This document shows positions 1 to 12,800 of a stretch of 64,000 bases of DNA, piece after piece. The DNA is from Eublepharis macularius. Taxonomy: Eukaryota; Chordata; Lepidosauria; Squamata; Eublepharidae. The stretch lies in the NCBI RefSeq assembly GCF_028583425.1, contig NC_072800.1:93775001-93839000 (forward strand), read 5' to 3'. Each line of letters starts with the position of its first letter. Within the stretch, counting starts at the first letter, position 1. The notes under the pieces were generated by a model. That model searched no databases. It was not told the DNA's origin and saw nothing but the letters and a program-made list of their open reading frames with translations. Made by a program: the position numbers and the translations under genes.

Positions 1-605
1 GTTCTGATGAGCTCAGGAAAAGCTGGGCTATTCAGAGTATAAATGAAATAAATCAATAGAATGAACCAGGAGAGAAACACTTACCGTATGGAGGCTGTTT
101 CTGTGGCCATGCACGGCCCAGTTCTGAATCAAGAGTTTCTCAGGCTGACTTTTACATCTTCCAGGCGTACCATGGGCAGGCAAGCTTGTATCTGTCATAG
201 CTAATAGCCACTGATGAACCACTCCCTTCACAAACATATAAATCCCCCCTTTCAAGTAAGTTAAGCCAGTGGGTGGGTCCATGACTTGGTGGCAGAGGAG
301 CTCCTTCACACACAGCAGGTCCCAGATTCAGTCTCTGGCATCTTCCATTAGAAAAATCAGGTGAAAGGTAACAGGAAACACTTTTGGCTCAAGACCCCGG
401 AAAGCCGTAGCCAGTCAGAACGGACAAGGCTGACCAAGATCGACCAGGGGTCTGACTCTGCAAAGGGCAGATTCAGGCACTCAGTGGCCATCCCCCGACT
501 TGCACCAACAAATCTCAGTCAATTAACTGAGCATGATGTGAAATGTTTTGTCTGGAATTTACTGCCCACCTCTTTGAGAATGGCAATTTCAAACACAGCT
601 GGATG

Positions 606-810
606 GCCCAGACTAGCCAAGTCTCGTCAGATCTCCCAAGCGAAGCAGGGTCAGCCCTGGTGAGTACTCGGATGGAAGACCAGCACGGAAGTCCGCAGCT
701 GCTACGCAGAGGCAGGCAACAACAAACCACCTCTGGTCGTCTCTTGCCTTGAAACCCCTACAGAGTCACCATTAAGTTGGCTGCAACTTGACAACACTCT
801 CCACCACCCG
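606..810 (+). repeat. 5S-Sauria-type SINE (5S rRNA-derived)
   Basis: The 5' part resembles the 5S rRNA internal promoter: GATCTCCCAAGCGAAGCAGG, then AGTACTCGGATGGAAGACC. The 3' part carries the CTTGCCTTGAAA and GTCACCATTAAGTTGGCTGC tail. SINEs of this type are known from lizards and are the best lineage marker in the window. Confidence 0.85.
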
Positions 811-1189
811 AACTCTCCACTAAAACTCAGAATCCTCTTCCCCAGCCCGTCCAGAGCATGGAATGCATCCAAGGTGAACCAATGTGGGCCACGGAGAGGC
901 ATCCTCTAGGCACACAGGAAGAAGTTTTAAAAAAAAAATTTAGAGGACAAGAGTGAGTTGGGGAACAGGAGACTGAAACATTAAAGCTGGCTGAAGAATC
1001 TTCACAAACTCAGTCAGGTACATTCCTCAGAGGAAGGCCAGACAAGCAGACCCCAGCCTCTTAGAGAGGGCATCCATCAAGCATCAGAAAAATCCAGATG
1101 TCAGTTTCTAAGGCTGAAAGGGCACACGTGCAGCACCAGATGGCATGAGGCAGATGTTCATGTGCGCCCCGAGGCACCCCCGGCATTAT

Positions 1190-1510
1190 GAGCCTCAAGC
1201 AGAATTACTCCTTTGCAAAGCATTTAGGGGGGGGGGGCTCTTGAAAAATCCTCTGGGATGGGGGCAGTAACATGGAGGAGAACTGGATGAAATTGAAGGG
1301 GAAAGCTGTCTCGATGCAACCCAATAGAATTTCATTGCAACTTTTACAAAATGTGTAATATTTGCTTTGTTGTACAATTAGGGAGGGGAGGCATTGATTA
1401 AGAATGGCTCATTAATGTAGTGGTATCTTTAATACTGTTGGGGAACTGGCAGTCGAACCCCTTGCCCTAAGATGACACAACTTTCACTCCAGAATAATGC
1501 TGAGAGGCTG
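1190..1510 (+). repeat. Unclassified interspersed repeat, copy 1
   Basis: From about 1240 this shares AAATCCTCTGGGATGGGGGC, ATGCAACC-AATA and AATTTCATTG with the stretch at 4100-4260. A second similar block at 1440-1510 matches 4478-4550. I do not recognise the family. Confidence 0.6.
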
Positions 1511-2024
1511 CTGGACAAGATCTTTAGCTGCTTTTCACATTCGATTTTTTTAAGCCATTCCTCACCCTGGCAGTCTGTATCGCTGGATTCAGAAACACTA
1601 CATGCTGTCAGAAGTGGAGAACTGGGGGTGAACTGGACAGACAATCCTCAGAGGGGAAGGGAGGGAGAAGTCACCCTTGAACAAAGCTCTTTAGGCCTGC
1701 CTCAGAGGAAGCACGGTCCCAAGAGCTGAATTCAGCTGAAGGCGCCGTCTGCTCTCTTAACTTAAAGGACTGAAGTGCAAGACAGTCGTCTTTACAATCA
1801 GAAACAGCTTCCCCGCCAGGAATTACTAGAAGGAAAATAGAAAAGAGACAAGAGTGCAAAAGTGGCGGAGTGCAGCATGTTCCTAAACCATGTGGGGCGT
1901 TTGGAAAACCATGGCAGGCATAATCATATTAGACGCTGCCAGATCAAAGCACCAGTAAAAATTTAAAAATAAAGTCCACACAGTTGAAGATACAATTTGC
2001 TACCTCAAAGATCTTTAGAGGCCA

Positions 2025-2545
2025 GAACACCTTTCCTATGAGGAAAGGCTGAAGTCTGGGGCCTTTCAGTTTAGAAAAAAAGACAGCCCAAGGAAGACAA
2101 GAGCTTATAGATTATGGCTGAGGCAGAGAAAATAGGTAAGAAGAGGGAGCCTTTTCTCCCACAAAATTAGAACTTGAGGACATCCAAGGAAGCTGACGGG
2201 CAATAGTTTCAAGATAAACAAAAAGCGAGTATTTATTTACTCAACATTGTGGAACTCACTGCCAACGGATACAGCGATGGCCACAGGAAGAGACGGCTGT
2301 GAGAGAGGGCTGGACAGATCCATGGGGGATAGGGCCACCAGACTACTAGCCATTGAGACTAAGGGGACCTCGGTATTCTGACATCCTTAGCCTATCACTG
2401 CTGGGAAGCAGCAATGGGGAAGGCCTAGGGCCTCAATGCCCTATTCAGTCCTCCAGGGCAGCTGGCTGGCCGGTGCACGAAAAGGCTGCCCGACTGGATG
2501 GACCACTGGCCTGATCACGCAGAGCTCTTATGTCCTACACCCAAG
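2025..2545 (+). repeat. CR1/L3-like LINE 3' portion
   Basis: Degenerate but recognisable: GAGGAAAGGCTGAAG, AAGCTGACGGGCAATAGTTT, GTGGAACTCACTGCC and a final block like CTGGATGGACC-CTGGCCTGAT-CAGAGCTCTTATG. This is the usual order of an amniote CR1-type 3' end. Confidence 0.7.
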
Positions 2546-2639
2546 ACCCATCAAAATTTCAACAGACACCTCACAAATAAATAAATAATAAATGGACTGG
2601 ATTGGGTGTAGTGCTCTTTTTTTAAAAAAAGTGTTGACA

Positions 2640-3250
2640 ACCAGTGGCTTATGCATTCAAATCTCTTACTAATGCAGAGACCAAGTATGTGCAGACTGAG
2701 TAAGAGCTATTCAGTATGTTAGCTCCTTGTGAGAGATTTAATCAATCCATTTACAGACCGGCTGTGGAGGCAGATCATAAATCCACGTCCGGCTTTATTT
2801 AGAATATTACCAAATGACTTTGCATTAAAGATCCAACAGATGATGATCAAGCTACAGAAATATGACTTCGCTGTGCCTCATACCCCAGGCAAACTTTGGT
2901 TTAATGCTGATGCATTTTCCTGGGCAGTTCTGCAAACTGTGGCAGCAGAAAACGCTTCGTCATATGAAATGAAAAGCATACGTGGATATGATTATCCATT
3001 CACTTTGGATGGCAAACATTAAAAATTGCAACCTTATTGAGGAAGAAAAAAGATCCAGCACTGCAGATCCAAGTTGTGACTCTTCAATGGCCAGAATCTG
3101 AAGATACTTCTGATCTGAAAAATCAGAGAATACTGGAATTGTAGGTATGAACTCAGTGATAAACTGAGCAATCTTTTAGGGGAACAAGGTAGGTATACCA
3201 AGTAGCCTTTCACAGAGAAACATTGCAGAACATCAATGGGCACCATCTGG
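2640..3250 (+). repeat. Broken Ty3/gypsy-type LTR retrotransposon fossil (pol fragment)
   Basis: A fragment resembling the RNase H end of Ty3/gypsy pol, recognisable from LQKYDFAV and TPGKL. It is broken and old; no LTRs, gag or integrase are recognised around it. The outer limits are approximate. Confidence 0.6.
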
Positions 3251-3789
3251 GCACCAAAAAGGGGGTGGGGGAGAAACTCAAGTAGTAATATATTGGTCCT
3301 GAATTAATCAGGGCCCATAGCAAAGATAGTAGAAAGCTTCTTTATCTGCTTGAAATACAAGCCAGGCCAACCACCATAGCTCCCATACGGACACCAGAAA
3401 GCAGGCACTACTTATTCACATGGAGATTTAATTAGCAATAGGCCTATGTGGGTTCTCCCTGAAAACACAAAGATGATGCCTTCTTGGTTCTTCTAAAGCA
3501 TCTCCTAATCCGATGCCATGATGGAAGGGCAGGACTGACTCTTTGCTATAGAGGAAGAGACACTTTGCCGAATTAGCAAATGGGCATCAGGAAACCCATC
3601 TGTGGGTGCCACAGCACACACGGACACCGAGGCAGGGAATCACTATCACTGATCAATATTCGTTATCTCCGGTAAAATGCACGCTAACAAGAACCAACGA
3701 ATCAGTGATTGCCCGTCCCGAAAGGGTTACTTGTATATGGTATCCTTCGGGAAGTTTTCAACACCTCCCCCCCCTCCCCCCATTTCCCT

Positions 3790-4100
3790 GTACAGAATTC
3801 AAGGCTTTGACTCTTGTTGGTCTTTAAGGTGCTGCTGGAGTCAACTCTTGCTGGTCTACAGTGCACCAGCAGAGTTACCCACCTGGGACTGACAGAGACC
3901 GCGTATGATGCACTCAGCGCAATAGTAAGCGGTGAAGAGAACGGGTGGGATACAATCAGCTTTTCTGCTGATGAGAAAGGATGGACGCATCCCCTCTCCG
4001 ACCATCCAGAACAGCTATGGTGGGACTCACGGGAACTGCATGGGAACTGAGCCTGCTTGCGGGGAGGGCGGAATATAAATACGGTAAAATAAATAAATAA
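3790..4100 (+). repeat. Composite of Penelope-like tail and LINE-type tail
   Basis: GACTCTTGTTGGTCTTTAAG and GTGCTGCTGGAGTCAACTC match the Penelope-like termini seen elsewhere. The end, GAGCCTGCTTGCGGGGAGGG then TATAAAT and a TAAA repeat, matches the LINE tails at 30145 and 47793. Confidence 0.55.
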
Positions 4101-4560
4101 ATAAATGTGCAAAATCCTCTGGGATGGGGGCAGGAGCATGGAGGGAATTGGATGAAACTGAGGAGAAAAGCTAGCTGGATGCAACCTAATACAATTTCAT
4201 TGTGACTTTTAAACACTGTAATATTTTGCTTTGTTCTTGTGTAACTGTGGAGGGAAATGTAGTGAAAGAATATGTAAGAGACATTTGAGTGCAGCAGCAC
4301 CTTAGAAACCTTTTCAGGGTATGAGCTCTCAAGAGTCAGCGCTCCCTTCTCCAGCTCTGACTCTTGAAAGCGAATAGTCTGAAAATCTTGTTCGCTTCTA
4401 AGGTGCCACTTGACTCAGATCCTTCTGTTCTACTGTAAACCAACACAGCTACCCATCTAAAACTGTAAGAGACTGGTAGTTTGAGGGTAAACTGGTAGTT
4501 TGAGGGCCTGCCCTAACACCACATGACCTTAATTCTAGAGCAAGACAGGCTACTGATTCT
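4100..4560 (+). repeat. Unclassified interspersed repeat, copy 2, with an insertion
   Basis: Same family as 1190-1510. It is interrupted at 4283-4463 by a Penelope-like terminal fragment flanked by a 10-bp duplication (TGTAAGAGAC at 4273-4282 and 4464-4473). Confidence 0.6.
4283..4463 (+). mobile_element. Penelope-like terminal fragment with target duplication
   Basis: It contains GACTCTTGAAAGCGAATAGT, TTCTAAGGTGCCACTTGACTC and AACCAACACAGCTACCCATC, all typical of the Penelope-like termini repeated through this window. The flanking 10-bp duplication is exact. Confidence 0.7.
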
Positions 4561-4848
4561 GCGAACCTGGGTAGATCATGAGAGGGAGGGCAGGAAGGGT
4601 TACATCAGTGCTTAGTTCTTGTAGCCCCTTCTCACACGCCCAGGGTAACGCCGATCACCACTTTGGGGTCAGAAATTTTCTCCAAGCTAGTTTGGCTTGA
4701 GGTCCTGGAGGTGTTTTGCCATCTTTTGGGCATGGAGCAGGGGGTTACTGGGGGTGTGGAGGGGGAGGGAGTTGTGAATTTCTTGCATTGTGCAGGGGGT
4801 TGGACTAGATGACTCTGAAGGTCACTTCCAACTCTATGATTCTACTGT
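4560..4848 (+). repeat. CR1 LINE 3' end
   Basis: It ends with TGCATTGTGCAGGGGGTTGG, ACTAGATGACTCTGAAGGTC, CTTCCAACTCTATGATTCTA, the classic CR1 tail. Confidence 0.85.
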
Positions 4849-7728
4849 TGTCTATCATATTTAAGCTGTAAGTCATTGCTCGTCCTGTTAAGTATCTGTG
4901 GACCCAGAAACATTTCAATCTGTCTATACACACACACTATTGTATGAGTTGATCTGATGTCACATTCTAATTTGGGGGAATAAATTGTCAACAACAGAAT
5001 GCTAGCAAACAATCCAGCTCTTTTGGATGGGAAAAATGCTACGCTAGGAAAAGGAACAGGTGCAGCTGTGTAGGCGGAGAGACACAGAGGGCTGGAAAGA
5101 AAGGATAAGGTGTAGGAAAGCCAGGCAAGGGAAAACTCAAGGGAAAGCGACAGGCACAGCAGGCTTAGGAGCAAAACTGGAAGGAAGGCCGAGCTGAAGC
5201 AGCAGAATCTTCAGAAAAGGCAGAAACGAAACAGAACAACTGGGGGAATGGTCCGACAGGGCCGAGAGCTGGGAGAAGAACAGGACTCAGCAGCACCCAG
5301 GCTCAAGGCGAGGAAGGAAAACGGGACAGAGCAGCAGCCGGCTGAAGAACACACCTTAAGTCATGGAGGAAACGATGGGCCAAGCAGAACACCCTCATTG
5401 TTGCAGAACTTTTGAGGCCGAGTTCCACTGGCAGGGAAAGAAGAAACGGACAAGGGAGACTGAGCACTTCGAGGGAGGGGCGGCAACGGGATTTCTTCTC
5501 CACTGGATCAGCCCGACCCAAATCTGCTTGCTTTTAGGTTTCTAGCTGGACCACACAGCAGAACATCTCCCCCAGTCTGGAATGGAGCTCGACACATTTT
5601 ACAGCTAATACTTTGGCAGCCAACAGATGGAAATAAACTCAAGCAAACCCTTTGGAGAAGGATGTAATGGGAGCGTATGAAGTGAGTGCTGAGGCCCCAA
5701 AGAGATCCGGATGGAACCAGCATGGAGTCTCAGGGACAATCACACCGTGACATCCCTAAGTCCAAGGGCCAAAGCATGCCTTTCTCTGACCAGAGGTACT
5801 CTGCTTGCAAGACACCCATTTATCTCCAAGCACTCGGCACACCAGCCCCCCGTTTCTAATGTACAGGAAAAAACCCACAATCTGCACCATACCCTATTAT
5901 TGGGAAGACTGCAAGGGCGGGGGGGGGGAACAGGATGAGTAAATGGAAGCCACTCTGCAATTCCAGCCAAGGGCTGGGCTTATGGGCGCCGAAAGATGTG
6001 TTGCTGCCTTCTTGCTGGCCTGGAAGTGGAACACAGCAGGCCATGAATTATTGAGGGGCATTGCATAACACAGAAGCAGCAGGCAAGGCTTGGTGGAGCA
6101 CCCCATCTTGATTGGTGCCAAGCCAGTTCCCCAGGAAGGAACAGTCGAGCTCTGAGGACAAGGAGAATTTCTCAATCATTATCTTGCTCTGCATCTGATG
6201 GAGCAGGCTGCGGCCCACACAGCAGAACAGCCAGCTTCCACGGCTACAGCACCTTTCATGCTCTTGCACCACACAATACAGTTCCAGACTTCTGAACTAG
6301 GAACCCAGAGTTCTGGATGGCCCTTCTTTTTTTTTTTTTTTTGTACAAGATACTCTTTGAAAGCAGTTGAAAGAAACCAGAACCAATCTGGAAGATCAAA
6401 CCTCAAGAAATACGACAGCCCAGAGCAAAGTGCCACTGGTAAAGACAGAATCCAGAGCAAACTGGATTCTGCAGATCCATTCCACTCACACACGTTTTCC
6501 TCTGGTGCGAGGTGACAAAGTCTCCTTGCACCAGGGTGAACTATGCCGCTGTGAAACAGATCCAACCCACTGCTAAGAGGACAGACATTCCTTTAAGCCC
6601 TCAAATTTTAGGTATAAGCTGGGCTGCAACACACAAGAAGGTTAGCATTCAGAGTAGCGCTGCCACCCAGTGGGTACTTTCTGCTTCATAAAATCTTTCT
6701 GCTTCATGGAAAAAATTGCACTGCCAGCCAACGTACAGTGGGAGGAGCTGACTTGTAGTCTTCCATTATTTTGCCTTGAGCCAATGAAATGATTGCTGAA
6801 CGTCAAAAATTACCTTTTGGAAGAGCATTTTAATCCCGCCACCAGAATTGTAAATGCTCATAGTTACCAGGGCAATTTCATCTGCTTTCATGTAGGATGA
6901 CAGCTCTCTCTGATTATACCATAGATTTCTCAAATTTTATTTGAATTTGATTACTAGCCTAATATTTTAGCATTACAAGCAGCCATTTAAGAGTGCAGCA
7001 GACACCACAGAAGCCTCAGGGATTTCTTAAAAGATCTTACCTTCACTCCTTACAGGCAGTGAGATTGAGAGTCAAAGCGGATGGGGAGAAAGAATTCACC
7101 AAGACATCAGCCTACAGCCTCATGCCAGGCCTCAGCTCTAGAATATATGAAATCCAGGTGGGAATGCACTTCCTCCCGATCAAGACTTGAGATTACAAGC
7201 AGATTTCCAAGGCAGTTGGTGCAACGTTCAGACCAGTCTCAGACTGGAAGCCACGCAATGTGGTCGGTGACCTGGATCCACAGAGTTATAGGGGAAAGGC
7301 TCGGGTTAACCCCAAGCCACTTCTCCTGGGCAAAGGAACCGTCTGCCACTGTGCCCTTAAGCAACAGATATCTTCCATATTTGCCAGGGGCATCTCTTGT
7401 TAATGGCTTGCTTTGGAGGACCACCAGCAGTGCCTCATGAAGCTCAGGAGAAGAGCAAGGTGCTTCAGGTGCTTCACGCTTACACATCTAAATACTTTCA
7501 GGCTACAAGGAAGTGATGCTTTCAGATTAACAGGCAAGTCCATACAGTAAAAATATTATAGGCCCTGAAAGATGGACGATCCACTTCTGGGCGCCACACA
7601 CTCAACGCAGTGTTAAGGTTCTTTTAGTAGCTGGGGGCTAAAGGCTTCTCCCTACTAGGCTGTACCTCGAACCAGCTGTTCTCAGGGGAGTAGGGGAAAA
7701 AGCACTACACACCTTGGGTGCTGGGCAA
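4849..7728. other. Intergenic, no gene recognised
   Basis: I see only short unsupported frames, a T run at 6327-6342 and no recognisable repeat family. It lies downstream of the inferred CDC25A transcript end. Confidence 0.5.
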
Positions 7729-9660
7729 TTTATTTCCTGAGCCTACAGAAGCAGGTGGTTTCAGCCAAGACCCGTTGCCTCCCTCTTCTGTTCGAGACAT
7801 TCACAATACGTTCAAACAAGAGCCTTTGCAAATGTCCTTCCTGAATTTAAAAGACAAACGCCAACGAGAACAAACAATACATACCCTCAAGTCTAGGAAG
7901 TGTGCACTGAGGAGCTGGAATAAGCACTTTGAGGAACATTCACAGGAAGAGGCCAGTAAGGCAGCCGTGGAATGTTCCGCCACAGGCAGACACTCGGTCA
8001 GTTTAAGCACCCGTGTATGTCTGGAGGGGTCCCCAGGCCAAGCCTGCACCTGAGGCTCTCTCCTAAGCACATTTCAGGTTGGGGTCCAAGTGCCTGAGCA
8101 GCACATAAACAAGCCACAGACTGCCGATTCAGGCTGCTAAAATATAGGCCCAAGCCACAAGGCTGCTCTACCAAGACACAAACACAAAATTCAACAGCTT
8201 CCTGCCCATGTTTAGATTACAAACCGCCCACACTGATTTCTTAATCGTTTTGCCTTCCCCCTCACCCCCTTTTTGCTATAAAAGCAAACAGACAGAACAA
8301 ACAGCGCAATTTGAGGAAAGTGAAATTTACAATGCCCTGTCCCCATCCCCCCTGCCCCAGCTTCTCCCTCACTGATCTGATGTTAAGAGGATTGGTGCTA
8401 CTGAGACACACAGCACCTACTAAAGGCAACAAAGGGGTGGATGCTGAGTATTCAGTGCCTTAATTCCATTGATAATTACAAACTACACACAAAATTAACA
8501 TTTCAATCAGATTATAATACAGACACTATTTGATAGCTGTGTTCATCAGACTTTGCTAGACTACAGATGCCAAGGGGAGCCCCCTCCAGTTCTCAGATCC
8601 GGTAGCAATATCCCGGGGATTCAGTTCCTTGCACCAGCCTCCGGCATCCTCATCAGCTGAGAAGCCCACTGACATCATCCCATTTTCTGTAATACCTTTT
8701 CCGAAAGGCACCTGGGAGTGAACTAAAACAGTCCCCAAATGGACAAGAACAACTGAAACAGCACCGTGATTACTCAGGGCCAGGTTAACGTTCCAGAAGC
8801 CTGCTGCAACCACACCTCCCAGAAGAATGAATACTGTTGTTGACTGTTGTGGGGGGGGGGGGGCAGCTTCTGAAAACCAGCACGTGGCTGTTGAAGTTGG
8901 GGCACTTTGCTGCCCACCTGATGCTCTGAGGCACCCACAAGAAAGCCAGCTGCACCCATTTAAAGACTGCCGACTTTCTCACTTAAGAAACTGATGAACT
9001 GAAGCCAAATGCAGCCAAGATCAGAGAGTAAGTTATGAGAACATTACAAAGCTGCTTTCCCCCCTTAGGCTGCAAACAGGCTTCCGGCAGAACACTGTCT
9101 AACTCCAAGCAGAAACTGGTCCTAAGTTTCTAACTTGTCCTCCTTCCCCACAAACACATTTCATTATAGGAAAGATTGGACATAAAAACATTAAATAAAT
9201 CAGAACTGTAGCTCAGTGGATGCCCTCGGACTCCTCCTGCTGGCTGTCCTTGCCAGAAAGAAGCCTTGAAACAATCCAGGCACCTCAGCCGCAGCAGTAA
9301 ATCAGCTTCATTTAACTGTACTAAAATTAAAAAGGTACACTTTTAAAACACGCACTAAAATTTCATGGTTAACACCCCAGAAGGCACGTACAGCTTCCCG
9401 TCGACGCTCTGTTTACATGGATTGTCTCAAGGGGCACACAAACACCGTGGGGATTCATGGGTGGAATGTAGATAGGGTCCAGGTCTGCAGCATGGCAATC
9501 CGAGCGCTCCCACACAGCCTTGCCAGAAGCGATTCAATAGGCGGCAAGACAAAAACCCTGCAAGGAGTGGACACGTCCCATTGGCTGCAGGGCTAAGGAG
9601 GCAGGACCGCTCACATCCTCCTTCAGCCCCAAAGGCAGGCAGGTGAAGTCTGGGGAGATC
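7729..9660 (-). other. CDC25A: Probable CDC25A 3' UTR and candidate poly(A) signal
   Basis: No reading frame or recognisable repeat dominates this stretch below the CDC25A stop. The first AATAAA on the minus strand that I find is at 7729-7734. It gives a 3' UTR of about 1.9 kb, similar to the long human one. The transcript end is inferred only from that hexamer. Confidence 0.5.
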
Positions 9661-9801
9661 TCAGAGCTTCTTCAGGCGACTGTACAGTTCCCTTTTGCTC
9701 TTCTCACCCGCCCATGTTCTGCTTTTTGTGCGGAATTTCCTCAGGTCTTCCCTGAAGTCTTCGTGGTGCATGGGGCGATAGCCCTGTGGCTCACAGTAGC
9801 T
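9661..9801 (-). CDS. CDC25A: CDC25A coding exon 15 with stop
   Basis: Residues 469-514 and TGA. It contains [16 protein letters not shown] and ends [13 protein letters not shown], the CDC25A-type C-terminus with the Chk1/14-3-3 threonine (T497). Confidence 0.97.
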   Translation of the reverse strand, partial: SYCEPQGYRPMHHEDFREDLRKFRTKSRTWAGEKSKRELYSRLKKL

Positions 9802-12800
9802 CTGGGGGGGGCGAAACACAGTGATTCTTAGATGGCCTGACAGTCACTGACACAGCTCCTCCCACAATGCAACTGAAGGGCAACCATCTTTGCTAGTGAC
9901 CCTCCTGCAAATCCTCAGGGGCCCGACTGAGCATCTGTCTGCAGAGAGTCATCCGCTTCTCTTTCTAAAGTGGTCTGGGCAAGCCCAGTGGAAAACCTCA
10001 AAGGTCACCTTCCCCAATTACTTTCCCCTCAAAACCGCCAGAATCTAGAACCTGACACTTACTCACCGGACTAAATCCGCATAGTAAAGATCACCTGGTA
10101 CAAGAGGCAGCTGCTAACTGACCTGTAATGGTTCCCCAAGGGCAGCATCGACCCAGCCACTTCTCTCCCTGGCTGCTGCCGCATCTTTCCCAGATAAGCA
10201 AACAAAGTGTACTACAAGAGCACATGTTTCTTGGCCCTTTGAATCTGATGTTAGATGCGGTTTTCAACTCAACTCAAATTAAATTTCATTTGCTATTTAC
10301 AAAACTGTCCAAAAGCTACCCAGAGAAGAGAACCTCAGACCAGTTTCTTGGGTTCTGAAATTGGGAACACTGTTTGCAGTGGCTATGTGAACATGCAGCA
10401 CCACCTTATTTGTAGTGAGGTCATTGGTCCACCTCACTCAGTACCGTTCTCTTCAAAGCTCACAGGCCAGAGAATTTTCTAAGACATGATACCGAAATTT
10501 TTTTTAACAGGAAATGGCAGGGCTTCAATCTGGGGCCTTCTGAATGCAAAATATGAGCCCTGCCACCAAACCAGGGCCTTGTAAAAACAGCAGGTAACGA
10601 GGCAAAGGAAGCCAAGGAAGCCAAGCTGGATTTCCCAGTAAAACAGGCGATGTGAAAAGCCAGGTGTTACCACACAGGAGCACTAAGGAAGTTCATATAC
10701 TGCAGGAATAAAAAAATAAAGCTATTCTTCTCATTCACAGGAGCTCAAAAACTAGCCTGAGTCATGAATCTCCTCCCCCCACCCCACCCCCCAAAAAATT
10801 AGGGAAGAAGCACACATACAGAAAAGATCTAGACAATTAAGGTTTCAAGGCTCCAATGCAATCCAGGCCCAGCCATGAAAATCATTGTTGCCAGCCACTA
10901 CCTATCAAAGCCCAGAGCCCTCCCGCTGCATGGTTAATGCCAGGATAAAGTAGGAGGGAGAAAGAAACTAGGTGTACCACCCAGGCCCCCTGGAGAAAGG
11001 GGAGAATACAAATACACACTGCAAACACCACGTATAGAAGCAAGCGACAAAATTAAATATTAACTAAATAAAATGATACCTACCCTGCATTTTAAAAAGA
11101 AGTCCTTATAGCCCCCTTTCAAGACATACAGCTCAGGGTAGTGCAGGCTGGGATACTCATTCCCAAGTCTGTCTCTCTCCCTTACAAACCGGCACCTGCA
11201 GTTTGCGCAGGGGGGGAGAAAAAGAGAGCATTCATTCTTCTAGCATATTATCCACAGGGTAGTTATATGCAGGTTGGCACTTGACTTGGAGCTCCCTTCA
11301 AGGATGAGGTGGAAGCTTTAGCTGGTCCAGAACACGACAGCCTGCCAGACTGTCAGAATTCAACCTATTAAGCCAGGAATGACCTGGGCTCAAGGCATCC
11401 CAGGTGTGCTTCTGTATGAAAAGATAAAAGATCTTTTTCTGATGCTCTGCTCCAAAAAAGTTTAGGCAGGATGTCATCAGAGAAGGGGCCTTTAATGGTG
11501 GCACTTGTTACCAAACTCCCTCCACCATCTAATTCACCTAGGGCCAGTGCCTACACTCAACTTCTTCCAGGTGCCTGCTCATCATCTTAACATTCAAGTC
11601 CCTCAGCAATTTCCGATATCAATTTAATTATGAGTTGGATACGAAGTATTATCAGCTCAGTTCCACTAAGAGATCCAACCCACAGAATGCTTGACTTCAG
11701 GTTGGTAAGATGTATTATTGTTACCCTATTAGCACACTCCTTGATAGGGTTTTTTTTTAAACAGAAAAGCAGAATAAAAACTCTTAAATGATAAGCTATA
11801 GATGAAAGCCATTTCTAAAAGGAGAGAGTACTACACCTTTTGTTTTTCTAATTTCAACTTCCATTTTTTCCACCCTCTCAGCTGGCAAAAATTAAAACAC
11901 GTGTTCTAAGACGCACAGGTTGCAGGTGCCTTCAGCTCGCAAGTACACAGCATAGACGTTTCCCTATAGAAAACTACGGCATTTATACCTTTAAATTCCA
12001 TAAATGTGCCAAATAAGCTAAAATTCATTCATCTGGGTAAAGCGAAAAAATAAACTTAGGTTGGTTAGGAAAGTACTGCATATATTTGTTTTCCCACAAA
12101 TTTTCTGAAAATAAATTGGTTTTCTCCAGGACTTCTGAATTTTCAGAAGTTTTCATCTTTAAGGATGACTCCACCAAGTATATACATGTTGCCATAGGAA
12201 ATCAGCTGGGACCCATCGTTCTTAAGCAAACCCTTCCCTGAACCGCCATCCATCTCATCCCTACGCAGCCTCCACTGTCAGGGCCAATACTTGCTTACTT
12301 ATTTGGAAGACTTGCGTAACACCTTTCTGGCAGCACTCAAAGCACCAATCTGACTGTAACAGATAAATGCTTGTGCCACAATATATTTTTCCAGTATGCC
12401 CCTAGCAAAGGTGCTGATCGGGGCGGGGCGGGGGGGTGGGTGGAGGTGTCAGGGGATTCATGTACTCACATCCGAGGACCACGCTCTGATGAGAACTCGC
12501 AGTGGAAAACGATGATAACTCGCTTGCTGTCAGGTGACACAATGGGCTTTTTTAGCAAGAAGTCCTCTACGTCCTCTTCCATGTGGAGGTTTACGGCACC
12601 CTGGGAGGAAAGGGTATTTGGTTGGCTGGAAGATCTGGAGTTTTAGGGTACTGTGGTACTAGGTCATGTAATCACCGCAGTGTATGGGACAGATTTCATG
12701 GCCGCTGAAAAGCCACAGCCCACCCTCAATACCCCATCCAATTCACAAAGCCACTTCACACCCTCTTGGCACAACACCATTACATGAAACACAACAAAGA

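Noticed and set aside
610-690. 5S rRNA gene
   Set aside because: Only the internal promoter region resembles 5S rRNA, and the 3' half is a SINE tail.
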